Position numbers and translations under genes: made by a program. Below, piece by piece: positions 18,388 to 26,610 of a stretch of DNA of 64,000 nt; position 1 is the first letter of the stretch; each line of letters begins with the position of its first letter. Source of the DNA: an uncultured Aquimarina sp. (GTDB taxonomy: Bacteria > Bacteroidota > Bacteroidia > Flavobacteriales > Flavobacteriaceae). The stretch lies in assembly GCF_947496855.1 (NCBI RefSeq), contig NZ_CANMED010000002.1, forward strand, positions 496,001 through 560,000. Direction: 5' to 3'. The notes beneath the pieces were generated by a model, which made no database searches, had not been told where the DNA came from, and was given only the letters and a program-made list of their open reading frames with translations.

Positions 18388-20799
18388 TTATCCTTTTTCA
18401 GTTAATCTTAATATATCGCCAAAGACTCCTCTAGCTGTTACCGCTGCTCCTGCTCCTGCTCCCTGAATTACTATCGGTTGATCTCCGTATGATTCTGTAT
18501 ATATTTCGAATATAGAGTCGGATCCTTTTACCTGTCCTAACGCGCTACTTTCAAAAACAGACACCAATTTAACATCCAGAATACCTTTTTCTTTGAATAA
18601 ATCTCCATGTAAATCTCCAATATATCTAAGCACATGATTAGGTTTTTGTTCATCTTTTATTTTTTGATATACAGCATCTAATTCTTTTAATTTTTTCAAA
18701 AACTCATTTGCATCTCCTTCTCTTAAATTCATAGGAATCAGATTATGGATATTAATATCAGTAAATTCATTACTAAGATCTAGTTCTCGTGCTAAAATTA
18801 GCAACTTCCTCGCAACATCATTTCCGCATAAATCTTCTCTAGGATCAGGCTCGGTAAATCCTTTACCAATAGCTTCTTGTAAGACTTCACTAAATTGCCT
18901 TTCTTCTGCTGAAAAGGTATTAAACAAATAGCTTAATGATCCAGAAAAAACACCTTTAATTCTTGTTATATTTTCACCTGATAGATGCAAAAGCTTGATT
19001 GTATCTATTAGCGGTAATCCAGCACCTACATTTGTTTCATAAAAATATTGTTTTTGATGTTCTTCTAACTTTACTCGAAGTTCTTTATAGAAATCAAAAC
19101 TTAATGTATTTGCCACTTTATTCGATGAAACCAAATCAAATCCATTTTCTACCAAAGGAATATAATTATCTATAAATACTTCACTAGCTGTATTATCAAT
19201 CGCTATCAAATTTTCTAAATGATGTTCATCTGCAAATTTAATGAGGTCTTCTATTTGATAAGAGATTCCTTCTTTTATATCCGATTGCCAATTAGCATCA
19301 ATTCCCTGTTTATTTAAAAGTATTTTTTTGGAATTTGCAACTGCAAAAATATTTAAGTCAATCTTTTTTCTTTTTTCAATATTTTTTGCCGATTTCAAAA
19401 CCTGGTCAATAAGCGTTCCCCCTACCAATCCGTGTCCAAATACTGCAATATTTATTTTTTTTGCTACTCCAAAAATTTCTCCATGAATAACATTCAGTGC
19501 TTTATGAAGCTGGTTTTTGTAAACGACTAGGCTTACATTTTTTCCAGAAACAGTATTATTAAAAAGTAAAGGAATTACCTGATTCTTAATCAACGCATTA
19601 TATGGGCGATGAAAAGTACTTAAATCTTGTCCGATAATAGAAATTACAGATACTTCGTTTTCTACGGTGATTGTATTTACATCTCGTTTATAAAAGTCCG
19701 TCTCGAATTCTTGTTCCAAAACCTTTTTAGCTTCTATTGCTTTATTCGCTTCTACAACTAATCCTATACCTCTTTCTGAAGAGCCTTGAGAAATTATACT
19801 TACACTGATATTTTTATAAGCTAGTGCTTTAAAAATCCTTGCGTCTACACCTACTTTCCCTAACAAACCTCTTCCTTCTAAATTAATTAAAGAAACGTTT
19901 TCTAAAACCGAAAGAGATTTAATTCCTTTCTCATTATTTTCTGCAGTAATTAAAGTACCTTTATTTTTATAATCAAAAGTATTTAAAATACGTAAAGGAA
20001 TATTTTTTTCTATCAGCGGAATAATGGTTTTAGCGTGAAGAATATTAGCTCCAAAATAAGCTAATTCATTAGCTTCCGTAAAGGATAGTTTTTCTATTTT
20101 TTTTGCATCAGATACCAAATCAGGATTTGCAGTATAAATACCACTTACATGAGTGAAATTTTGTAATTCTTCTGCGTCCAAGTAATTTGCCAATAAGGCA
20201 GCTGTATAATTACTACCATTTCTACCAAGAGTTGTCGTTTCATTATTCGTGTTCGATGCAATAAAGCCAGTAACTACATTAACTGTTGTTCCATTATATT
20301 TTTCGAAATGATCAACTACATTTTTTTTAGACAATTTATCCAAAGGTTCAGCCTCACCAAACTTGCCATCAGTTTTGATTAATTCTCTACTATCCGTAAA
20401 GTTAGCATTCACTCCTTTTCCTTTAAGAATATGAGTAAGTAGTTTTGCAGAAATCACCTCTCCTTGCGACAATACTTGGTCTTTTATTCTTTTGCTATAA
20501 TCTCCTAATAATGATACTCCCTCAAAAAGCTTACTTAACGTTTCAAACTCATCATCTGCATTAAAATTTGGATATCCCGCTACTTGATATTGTTTAAATA
20601 CTTCTAATTGTTTTTTATAACTTTCGTTTTTTACAGCTTTATTTAAAATAGCTTCTAGTTCATCCGTTGATTTACCTCTGGCAGATAGCACCACTGTAAT
20701 CGATTCGCCATTACTAACTTTATCTTCTATTATATCAACCACTTTATGAATTCCTTCACCGTTTGATAGTGATTTCCCTCCAAATTTTAAAATCTTCAT
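18388..20799 (-). CDS. thrA: Bifunctional aspartate kinase / homoserine dehydrogenase I
   Basis: The protein of 803 residues starts at the ATG at 20799 (M-K-I-L-K-F-G-G-K-S). An in-frame ATG at 20823 would add eight residues overlapping metX. Residues about 1-290 are aspartate kinase, about 300-450 are ACT regulatory repeats, and about 455-803 are homoserine dehydrogenase, beginning with the NAD(P) motif G-H-G-L-V-G-G. It makes aspartyl phosphate and later reduces the semialdehyde to homoserine. Its place between metX and the OsmC-metZ pair in a SAM-I-controlled operon suggests it is the methionine-dedicated isoenzyme (functionally like E. coli MetL), though the sequence alone cannot tell ThrA from MetL. 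Confidence 0.94.
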   Translation of the reverse strand: MKILKFGGKSLSNGEGIHKVVDIIEDKVSNGESITVVLSARGKSTDELEAILNKAVKNESYKKQLEVFKQYQVAGYPNFNADDEFETLSKLFEGVSLLGDYSKRIKDQVLSQGEVISAKLLTHILKGKGVNANFTDSRELIKTDGKFGEAEPLDKLSKKNVVDHFEKYNGTTVNVVTGFIASNTNNETTTLGRNGSNYTAALLANYLDAEELQNFTHVSGIYTANPDLVSDAKKIEKLSFTEANELAYFGANILHAKTIIPLIEKNIPLRILNTFDYKNKGTLITAENNEKGIKSLSVLENVSLINLEGRGLLGKVGVDARIFKALAYKNISVSIISQGSSERGIGLVVEANKAIEAKKVLEQEFETDFYKRDVNTITVENEVSVISIIGQDLSTFHRPYNALIKNQVIPLLFNNTVSGKNVSLVVYKNQLHKALNVIHGEIFGVAKKINIAVFGHGLVGGTLIDQVLKSAKNIEKRKKIDLNIFAVANSKKILLNKQGIDANWQSDIKEGISYQIEDLIKFADEHHLENLIAIDNTASEVFIDNYIPLVENGFDLVSSNKVANTLSFDFYKELRVKLEEHQKQYFYETNVGAGLPLIDTIKLLHLSGENITRIKGVFSGSLSYLFNTFSAEERQFSEVLQEAIGKGFTEPDPREDLCGNDVARKLLILARELDLSNEFTDINIHNLIPMNLREGDANEFLKKLKELDAVYQKIKDEQKPNHVLRYIGDLHGDLFKEKGILDVKLVSVFESSALGQVKGSDSIFEIYTESYGDQPIVIQGAGAGAAVTARGVFGDILRLTEKG

Positions 20800-20812
20800 C
20801 TTTATATTATTT

Positions 20813-21775
20813 TTAAAACACATCTGCTAACAACTTACTGAGTTGATCAAATTCTATTAAAAATGCGTCATGTCCGTGAACGGAATCTATAATCTGATGT
20901 GTCACATTTTGTTTTACCTCTCTTAACTCTTTAAAAGTGTTTTCATCCTCTGCCGCAGTAAAAAATCCATCAGAATTCACACTGATAATATGAATATTAG
21001 ATTTAATTGTAACCGCCACTTCTTTAAAACTTTGTCTTCCTTCTGTTATATCAATATTTGCCAGTATGTAATTCAATTCTTTATATGCTGAAAGCGTGAA
21101 TCGCTCATCCAGTTTGCTTCCGTGATGAAATAACCAGCTTTCTACATTGAACATACTCTTATCGTCATTATAACTTCTATCAAATTTTTGTTTAAATGAC
21201 TCCGGAGATCTGTAGATAAGCATTGCATGTAATCTGGCATCGTGGACAGGCTTATCAGAATTTAATAAAATCTGTTCTTGTACTAAGCAATTTGCCTTTA
21301 ACCAATCGGTAGATTTCCAATCAGTAGCTACAGGAATTAAATGATCTATCAAACTAGGTTTTATAGCAGCAAGTTCCCAGGCAATTCCACCTCCAACAGA
21401 TCCCCCAATAGCAGCGTGAAGATTACTAATATTTAATTGCTCCAATCCTTTTGCAAAAATCATAGCAATATCTCTAGCGTTAAAAAGTTTATAATCTAAA
21501 ACTAAATTATCTTCTTCACCATCATAACCATTACCCGGAATATTAAATGATAAAACAGTGTACTTATCTGTATCTATGCATTTTCCGCTTCCTATCAAAC
21601 CATTCCACCATCCTTGATCTCCACAAACCTTGGAATTACCTGTCAATGCGTGATTCACGAAAACTATTGGAGCCTTATGTAAAGATTTCCCAAACACTTC
21701 ATAAAACAAAGAGATTTTATCAACTTTTTCACCTTTAGAAGTAATGAAATCAGATATTTGAACTTGTTGGAGCAT
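20813..21775 (-). CDS. metX: Homoserine O-acetyltransferase (alpha/beta hydrolase fold)
   Basis: This 320-residue alpha/beta-hydrolase-fold acyltransferase has its nucleophile Ser126 in G-G-S-V-G-G and a catalytic His near the C-terminus in V-H-G-H-D-A-F. The N-terminal V-N-H-A-L-T-G-N-S segment is the MetX oxyanion region. It activates homoserine for sulfhydrylation by MetY or MetZ. It is shorter than the 350-380 residues of many MetX proteins, which is seen in other Bacteroidota. It lies 14 bp upstream of thrA and 75 bp downstream of metY. Acetyl versus succinyl specificity is not certain from what can be seen. Confidence 0.92.
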   Translation of the reverse strand: MLQQVQISDFITSKGEKVDKISLFYEVFGKSLHKAPIVFVNHALTGNSKVCGDQGWWNGLIGSGKCIDTDKYTVLSFNIPGNGYDGEEDNLVLDYKLFNARDIAMIFAKGLEQLNISNLHAAIGGSVGGGIAWELAAIKPSLIDHLIPVATDWKSTDWLKANCLVQEQILLNSDKPVHDARLHAMLIYRSPESFKQKFDRSYNDDKSMFNVESWLFHHGSKLDERFTLSAYKELNYILANIDITEGRQSFKEVAVTIKSNIHIISVNSDGFFTAAEDENTFKELREVKQNVTHQIIDSVHGHDAFLIEFDQLSKLLADVF

Positions 21776-21850
21776 ATTTTACGTTAACTTCAGAAAGAGT
21801 ACAATCGACCCTTGTTAAAGGGTTAGAAACTCAATTCTAATAAATTATAT

Positions 21851-23140
21851 TTATTTTACTTTTTCGGTTACTTTGGCAAATGCACTTTTTAGATCTGTTT
21901 TTAAATCCTGTATATCTTCCAACCCAACTGAAAGCCTTATCAAATCCTGAGTTACCCCGGTTGATTCTTGTTGTTCAGGATTTAACTGCTGATGCGTAGT
22001 ACTAGCAGGATGAATAATCAAAGATTTAGAATCTCCAATATTTGCTAATAATGAAAATATTTTGGTTTCATTTGCTACTGTTTTAGCAGAATCGAAACCT
22101 CCCTTTATTCCAAAAGTTATAATACCACTCTGACCTTTAGGAAGATATTCTTTTGCCAGCTTATTATAAGGATCATTTTCTAATCCCGGATATTTCACCC
22201 AAGTAACTTCATCTTGTTCCTGTAACCATTTGGACAATGAAAGTGCGTTCTCACTATGTTTCTTAATTCTAATTTCCAAGGTTTCTAGTCCTTGTATAAT
22301 CTGAAATGCATTAAAAGGGCTTAAAGCTGCACCGTGATCTCGCAATCCTTCTATTCGTGCCTTAGCAATAAATGCTGCTGCACCTAAAGCATCATGATAT
22401 ACCAACCCATGATAACCTGGCGATGGCTCTGTAAATTCAGGGAATTTACCGCTAGACCAGTCAAAAGTTCCTGCATCAATGATCACACCACCAAGAGAAG
22501 TTCCATTCCCACTAATATATTTTGTTAGTGAATGAATTACGATATTAGCTCCATATTCTATCGGATTCAATAAAGCAGGTGTAGCCACTGTATTATCCAC
22601 TATAAGAGGAACTTTATAAGCTTTAGCCTCTGCAGAAATTGCTTTAAGGTCCAATACATCTAACTTTGGATTACCAAGTGATTCTACAAAAAATACTCTG
22701 GTGTTCTCTTGTACTGCACTTTTAAAATTCTCGGCATCCGAGGGATCTACAAAAGTTGTTGTGATTCCAAATCTGGGAAGTGTTACATTTAAAAGGTTAT
22801 ATGTCCCACCATATAAACTACTAGAAGCAACAATATGATCCCCAGCTTTTAACAATGTTAATAATGTGGTATTAATTGCTGCAGTACCCGATGCGGTTAC
22901 TACCGCTGCAATTCCACCTTCTAAGGCTGCCAAGCGTTGTTCCAAAATATCGTTTGTAGGATTGTTTAATCTAGTATAGATAAACCCAGCTTCTGATAAA
23001 TTAAACAAATTAGCAGCATGATCAGCATCATTAAAAACATAGGATGTAGTTTGATAAATAGGAACTGCTCTTGTTCCTCCATTAGTTTTCACGTTATGTC
23101 CCGCGTGTAAAGCTTCTGTTGCAAATTTTTGTGCACTCAT
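21851..23140 (-). CDS. metY: O-acetylhomoserine sulfhydrylase, PLP-dependent
   Basis: This 429-residue Cys/Met PLP enzyme has the lysine at residue 207 in H-S-L-T-K-Y. The length and the G-F-I-Y-T-R-L-N-N-P-T segment near residue 52 fit O-acetylhomoserine aminocarboxypropyltransferase (MetY), which makes homocysteine directly from sulfide. It is the first gene of the metY-metX-thrA-osmC-metZ operon. The SAM-I riboswitch at 23263-23387 and a strong promoter lie immediately upstream, so its expression should fall when SAM is high. Confidence 0.95.
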   Translation of the reverse strand: MSAQKFATEALHAGHNVKTNGGTRAVPIYQTTSYVFNDADHAANLFNLSEAGFIYTRLNNPTNDILEQRLAALEGGIAAVVTASGTAAINTTLLTLLKAGDHIVASSSLYGGTYNLLNVTLPRFGITTTFVDPSDAENFKSAVQENTRVFFVESLGNPKLDVLDLKAISAEAKAYKVPLIVDNTVATPALLNPIEYGANIVIHSLTKYISGNGTSLGGVIIDAGTFDWSSGKFPEFTEPSPGYHGLVYHDALGAAAFIAKARIEGLRDHGAALSPFNAFQIIQGLETLEIRIKKHSENALSLSKWLQEQDEVTWVKYPGLENDPYNKLAKEYLPKGQSGIITFGIKGGFDSAKTVANETKIFSLLANIGDSKSLIIHPASTTHQQLNPEQQESTGVTQDLIRLSVGLEDIQDLKTDLKSAFAKVTEKVK

Positions 23141-23262
23141 AATTTTCTATTTTAAATTTTAAATAATTAATAAAACTCAAATACATCAAACACTACTTAG
23201 TGTATGGTTATAGAAAATTAAAAAGAAAGGAAACGACAGTTACAAGAGTTGTAATTGTATCG

Positions 23263-23387
23263 AGTTATCTTCTTCGTCTATGACGAATAGAATTTAGCAC
23301 CTTCTTTAAAATCCTGATATACATCAGAACATATAAAGGGTTGCTAAGGTTTCATAGGGTCTATTCCCTCCACCTTTCTTAATAACT
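23263..23387 (-). promoter_or_regulatory. SAM-I (S-box) riboswitch upstream of metY operon
   Basis: On the minus strand the conserved blocks are A-A-G-A-A-A-G-G-T-G-G-A-G-G-G, G-A-C-C-C-T-A-T-G-A-A-A-C-C, T-A-G-C-A-A-C-C and G-G-T-G-C-T-A, in S-box order. P1 is AGTTATT (plus 23381-23387) pairing with GATAACT (plus 23263-23269). The P3 arm is longer than in the metH copy and is capped by a CTGATGTATATCAG hairpin (near plus 23312-23325). About 120 bp separate the aptamer from metY. No obvious terminator follows, so control may be at translation. Confidence 0.96.
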
Positions 23388-23414
23388 TACTAATATGTAT
23401 AAGAAACTTCGGAA

Positions 23415-23447
23415 CAAATCTAGTAATTATTTTCAAACTTGAAACAA
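23415..23447 (-). promoter_or_regulatory. Promoter of the metY operon
   Basis: On the minus strand TAGATTTG (plus 23415-23422) matches the TAnnTTTG -7 box exactly, and TTG (plus 23445-23447) lies 22 bp upstream as the -33 element. The predicted start, near plus 23408, is about 20 bp before the riboswitch P1 helix. Confidence 0.7.
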
Positions 23448-23552
23448 TTTGTTTTAAAAATTATATGTATCGAAAAAACACCCACAAAAAGAAATTTCTA
23501 TTAGAAGAAAATTAATGATACGTTAAATCCTTTCGAATATTATCATTTTTTT

Positions 23553-23560
23553 TACCTTTG
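23553..23560 (+). promoter_or_regulatory. Promoter -7 box of metK
   Basis: TACCTTTG matches the Bacteroidota -7 consensus TAnnTTTG exactly. The predicted start at about 23567 lies just before the SAM-II-like leader, leaving a 5' leader of about 190 nt ahead of metK. A weak -33 element (TTTCG near 23531) is the only candidate upstream. Confidence 0.7.
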
Positions 23561-23574
23561 CCGAATTAATAAAA

Positions 23575-23672
23575 AGGGATAGATTTGACTGATTGCAACC
23601 CTAAAGAGCTGAAAACATCAGTATTCATAAGAGAACATTGAATCAATTCAGTAATTAAATGCTAAAGCAGTT
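23575..23672 (+). promoter_or_regulatory. SAM-II-type riboswitch with long inserted hairpin, upstream of metK
   Basis: P1 is AGGG (23575-23578) pairing with CCCT (23599-23602). Its loop reads GATTTGACTGATTGCAA, very close to the SAM-II loop sequence I know, G-A-U-U-U-A-A-C-C-G-U-A-U-U-G-C-A-A. The pseudoknot strands are present: GCA (23595-23597) with TGC (23660-23662), and ACTG (23588-23591) with CAGT (23668-23671), around the conserved GCTAAAG. Between them sits an extra hairpin, CTGAA (23609-23613) with TTCAG (23647-23651), containing a second stem ATTCA/TGAAT. It ends about 85 nt before the metK start. SAM-II normally represses SAM-synthesis genes. Confidence 0.85.
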
Positions 23673-23698
23673 CGATACAATAGTATTCTAATCGAAAG
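23666..23698 (+). promoter_or_regulatory. Possible expression-platform hairpin of the metK leader
   Basis: AGC (23666-23668) plus TTCGAT (23671-23676) can pair with ATCGAA (23691-23696) plus GCT, with an inner AATA/TATT pairing. The 5' arm overlaps the SAM-II pseudoknot strand CAGT, so the two folds compete. A run of T downstream is poor, so this is not a clear terminator. Confidence 0.4.
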
Positions 23699-23757
23699 CT
23701 TCTTTATTGCAATCTCGTCATATTTATTATAGTTTATTCTATAAAAACAAAAAAAGA

Positions 23758-25014
23758 ATGGCATATTTATTTACTTCGGAAAGTGTATCTGAAGGACATC
23801 CGGATAAAGTAGCAGATCAAATTAGTGATGCTTTATTAGATAACTTTTTAGCGTTTGATAAAGACTCAAAAGTTGCTTGTGAAACTTTGGTAACTACTGG
23901 TCAAGTTGTACTTGCCGGAGAGGTTAAATCTAAAACGTACCTTGATGTACAGCAAATTGCAAGAGAAGTAATCAACGAAATCGGCTACACGAAAGGAGCT
24001 TATCAATTTAGTGGAGACTCTTGTGGTGTAATTTCTCTTATTCACGAGCAATCTCAAGACATCAACCAGGGTGTAGACAGAGAGACTAAAGAAGAGCAAG
24101 GTGCTGGTGATCAAGGAATGATGTTTGGCTATGCTACTAAAGAGACTGAAAATTATATGCCTCTAGCATTAGATATTTCTCATAAGATTCTTATTGAATT
24201 AGCTAAATTAAGAAGAGAAGGAACCGAAATTCCTTATTTACGTCCGGATTCTAAAAGTCAAGTAACTATAGAATATAGTGATGATAATGTTCCTCAACGT
24301 ATTGTAGCTATTGTTGTATCTACACAGCATGATGATTTTGATATTGATGACGATGTTATGTTAGCAAAAATCAAAAATGACATTGTTTCTATACTAATAC
24401 CTAGAGTAGTTTCTCAGTTACCTAAATATGTACAAGATTTATTTAATGATCAAATAACATATCATATTAACCCTACCGGTAAATTCGTAATTGGCGGACC
24501 ACATGGAGATACCGGTCTTACTGGACGTAAAATTATTGTTGACACATACGGCGGTAAAGGAGCTCACGGTGGTGGAGCATTCTCAGGAAAAGATCCTAGT
24601 AAAGTAGACCGTTCTGCGGCTTATGCATCAAGACATATCGCCAAAAATCTAGTTGCTGCAGGTGTTTCAAGTGAGGCATTGGTACAAGTATCTTATGCCA
24701 TTGGAGTAGTAGAACCAACTTCAATTTTTGTTGACACCTATGGCACAAGTAATCTAGACATTACTGATGGAGAAATTGCAGAAACGGTAGCAAAAATCTT
24801 TGATATGCGACCAGCAGCCATTGAAGAACGTCTTAAGTTACGTAATCCTATTTATAAAGAAACTGCAGCATATGGACATATGGGAAAAGAATCAAAAATC
24901 GTAACAAAAGTTTTTGAAAGTCCATACTCTGGTAGAGTAGAAAAAGAAGTAGAATTATTTACCTGGGAAAAACTTGATTATGTAGATCAGGTAAAAAAGG
25001 TTTTCAAAATCTAA
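23758..25014 (+). CDS. metK: S-adenosylmethionine synthetase
   Basis: This 418-residue enzyme makes SAM from methionine and ATP. Its start is the ATG at 23758 (M-A-Y-L-F-T-S-E-S-V-S-E-G-H-P-D-K), because the earlier in-frame ATG at 23707 falls in the riboswitch leader and adds residues absent from the family. The methionine and ATP loops are visible: G-H-P-D-K near residue 12, G-D-Q-G-M-M-F-G near 117 and G-G-K-G-A-H-G-G-G-A-F-S-G-K-D near 265. It is divergent from the metY operon, and the 600 bp between them holds two SAM-sensing leaders of different classes. Confidence 0.97.
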   Translation: MAYLFTSESVSEGHPDKVADQISDALLDNFLAFDKDSKVACETLVTTGQVVLAGEVKSKTYLDVQQIAREVINEIGYTKGAYQFSGDSCGVISLIHEQSQDINQGVDRETKEEQGAGDQGMMFGYATKETENYMPLALDISHKILIELAKLRREGTEIPYLRPDSKSQVTIEYSDDNVPQRIVAIVVSTQHDDFDIDDDVMLAKIKNDIVSILIPRVVSQLPKYVQDLFNDQITYHINPTGKFVIGGPHGDTGLTGRKIIVDTYGGKGAHGGGAFSGKDPSKVDRSAAYASRHIAKNLVAAGVSSEALVQVSYAIGVVEPTSIFVDTYGTSNLDITDGEIAETVAKIFDMRPAAIEERLKLRNPIYKETAAYGHMGKESKIVTKVFESPYSGRVEKEVELFTWEKLDYVDQVKKVFKI

Positions 25015-25063
25015 TTTTTATCATTAATTTAATGTAAATTTATAACCTCCAATCATTTATGGT

Positions 25064-25103
25064 TTTGATTTAGTACTAAAACTAGTTTTAGTACTAAATC
25101 AAA
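25064..25103. repeat. Perfect 40 bp palindrome downstream of metK
   Basis: The sequence is a perfect inverted repeat centred between 25083 and 25084 on ACTAGT. Each arm also contains the 12 bp palindrome TTTAGTACTAAA (25069-25080 and 25087-25098), so it can fold as one long hairpin or two small ones. It starts 49 bp after the metK stop. There is no T run after it on either strand, so it is not a standard terminator. A protein-binding site or RNA-stabilising hairpin would fit. Confidence 0.8.
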
Positions 25104-25203
25104 TTCTATAAGAAGACCTACGAATACTAAATTGTTAAAGTAACTATTATTCTAAACTAATATCTTTAGCACAAATGATTAAATTATCAAAAAAAGTATT
25201 GAA

Positions 25204-25569
25204 ATGAGATTAAAAATTGGAATCGCTTTCATATTGTTTTGTATCTGTAGTGTATCTTTTGGACAAGATTACAAAAACAATACTAAATCCCTCAAAGAAG
25301 TTGATATCAAGATAGAGGAAGGGCAATACAGTGCAGATAATTCTGTATCCGCAGACAGATTAATAATTGCAAGTTCTGAAAATACTGATTTAAGTCAAGA
25401 TTATACTTCTTCTTGTACGGACGAAGAATGGGCGGACATTAAAAAACAAATTCTAAATAATAAAAAAAGAGTTTCAAAAAATAACGAAGTTTTTACTTCT
25501 AAAATCATAGACACTGTTTTTGTTACTACTCAAAATTTCGATAAAAAATCGCAATTATCTGGTTGGTAA
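25204..25569 (+). CDS. Small exported protein, family unknown, paralog of next gene
   Basis: This 121-residue protein has a signal peptide ending in V-S-F-G-Q (cleavage near residue 21) and is probably periplasmic or surface-located. I do not recognise a family. The C-terminal half has E-E-W-A-D-I-K-K-Q-I, then N-K-K-R-V-S-K-N, S-K-I-I-D-T-V, and a terminal tryptophan. The same pattern returns in the protein encoded at 25763-26116, so these are tandem paralogs. A TATCTTTAG box near 25160 could be its promoter, and a strong terminator follows it. Confidence 0.75.
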   Translation: MRLKIGIAFILFCICSVSFGQDYKNNTKSLKEVDIKIEEGQYSADNSVSADRLIIASSENTDLSQDYTSSCTDEEWADIKKQILNNKKRVSKNNEVFTSKIIDTVFVTTQNFDKKSQLSGW

Positions 25570-25601
25570 AACAAAGACTTATTATCTAATACAAATACTA
25601 T

Positions 25602-25631
25602 AAAGACTGTCTTTTTCGACAGTCTTTTTTT
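25602..25631 (+). terminator. Rho-independent terminator
   Basis: A 10 bp perfect stem AAAGACTGTC (25602-25611) / GACAGTCTTT (25618-25627) with a 6 nt loop is followed by T residues. It separates the two paralogous small genes, so each probably has its own transcript. Confidence 0.88.
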
Positions 25632-25762
25632 ATAGTTAATAAATCTACTTCTTAGTTAAGGGGACAATTCCTAAAAAAAAAGGGTTGTTTTCCCTATAGC
25701 AATATCATTATAAACACACTAAATTAGCTTCTGAAAATCAAACAGTTATAAAAAAAAGAACT

Positions 25763-26116
25763 ATGAAATTAAAGATAATAATAATGATAGCTTTGATATG
25801 GATTGGTCAAAGCACATTCGGACAAGTTAGTGAAACTAAAAATGACACAATAGAAAACACTAACTCTGAAGACCTAAAGGAAAAAGATACTAAGGATACT
25901 CTTATTAAATCCGTTTCCGAACAAGACATATCTTATAACAGTAAGAATGAGACATTTTATAGCGAAAAGGAGTGGAAAAAAGTTAAAAGACAAATTCGAA
26001 GAAATAAAAAAAGAATTACAAGTAATAGAGATGGAATTCATAACTCAAAGATCTTAGACACTGTTTATTTAGAGATAAAAATTCCTAAAACCAATTCACA
26101 AATTACTGATTGGTAA
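25763..26116 (+). CDS. Small exported protein, paralog of preceding gene
   Basis: This 117-residue protein has a signal peptide ending T-F-G-Q near residue 21. The mature part is rich in Lys, Glu and Asp. Residues about 70-117 match the protein encoded at 25204-25569: E-K-E-W-K-K-V-K-R-Q-I, N-K-K-R-I-T, S-K-I-L-D-T-V and a final tryptophan. The middle regions differ, so the shared C-terminal half is the conserved unit. No known domain is recognised and no function is proposed. Confidence 0.75.
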   Translation: MKLKIIIMIALIWIGQSTFGQVSETKNDTIENTNSEDLKEKDTKDTLIKSVSEQDISYNSKNETFYSEKEWKKVKRQIRRNKKRITSNRDGIHNSKILDTVYLEIKIPKTNSQITDW

Positions 26117-26260
26117 AAGGCTAAGAAAGGCTTGTCTAAGTTTTTTTTATATTACAATGATATCCTATCTAAGATTTTGAAAGAAATCGGAAAAGATTCT
26201 TACTTCCACATTATATCGGTGTAATTTTTGATATCAATTAAAAATATAAAAAACTTCATT

Positions 26261-26602
26261 ATGAAAACTGACAGTTACACTAAAGCTATCCTAACCATTA
26301 TTGCCGTTTGTTTAGGTATTATTGTTTTAAAAGAAATAAACATTATACCAAAAGCATATGCAAACAACACCAGCACCTCCAATTACGGAATAGTGCCTAT
26401 TAACGATGATGGAACAATCACCGTTAAACTTGACACCTCTGATGAAATTGATGTGAATATAAAAGGCATCAACACCTATGATATGCTCAAAGTAGATATC
26501 AATAAAGTAAGCACAAGTGATGAACTGAATATAAACATTGACGAAATAGGTGGCACTTACGTATCAAGCGGAGGCCCTATCAAAGTTAAAATACAGAATT
26601 AA
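26261..26602 (+). CDS. Membrane-anchored small protein, unknown function
   Basis: This 113-residue protein starts at the ATG at 26261 (M-K-T-D-S-Y-T-K), preferred over an in-frame ATG at 26228 that would put eleven residues before a typical short N-terminus. One hydrophobic helix (about residues 8-26) is followed by an acidic and polar domain of repeated short strands, I-D-V-N-I, L-K-V-D-I and L-N-I-N-I, which suggests a beta-rich extracytoplasmic domain. No family is recognised. The helix may be an uncleaved anchor. Confidence 0.65.
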   Translation: MKTDSYTKAILTIIAVCLGIIVLKEINIIPKAYANNTSTSNYGIVPINDDGTITVKLDTSDEIDVNIKGINTYDMLKVDINKVSTSDELNINIDEIGGTYVSSGGPIKVKIQN

Positions 26603-26610
26603 ACTCTAGG

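Noticed and set aside
23707..23757. An earlier start for metK at 23707
   Set aside because: The extra 17 residues have no family similarity and lie in the riboswitch leader; the ATG at 23758 begins the conserved MetK N-terminus.
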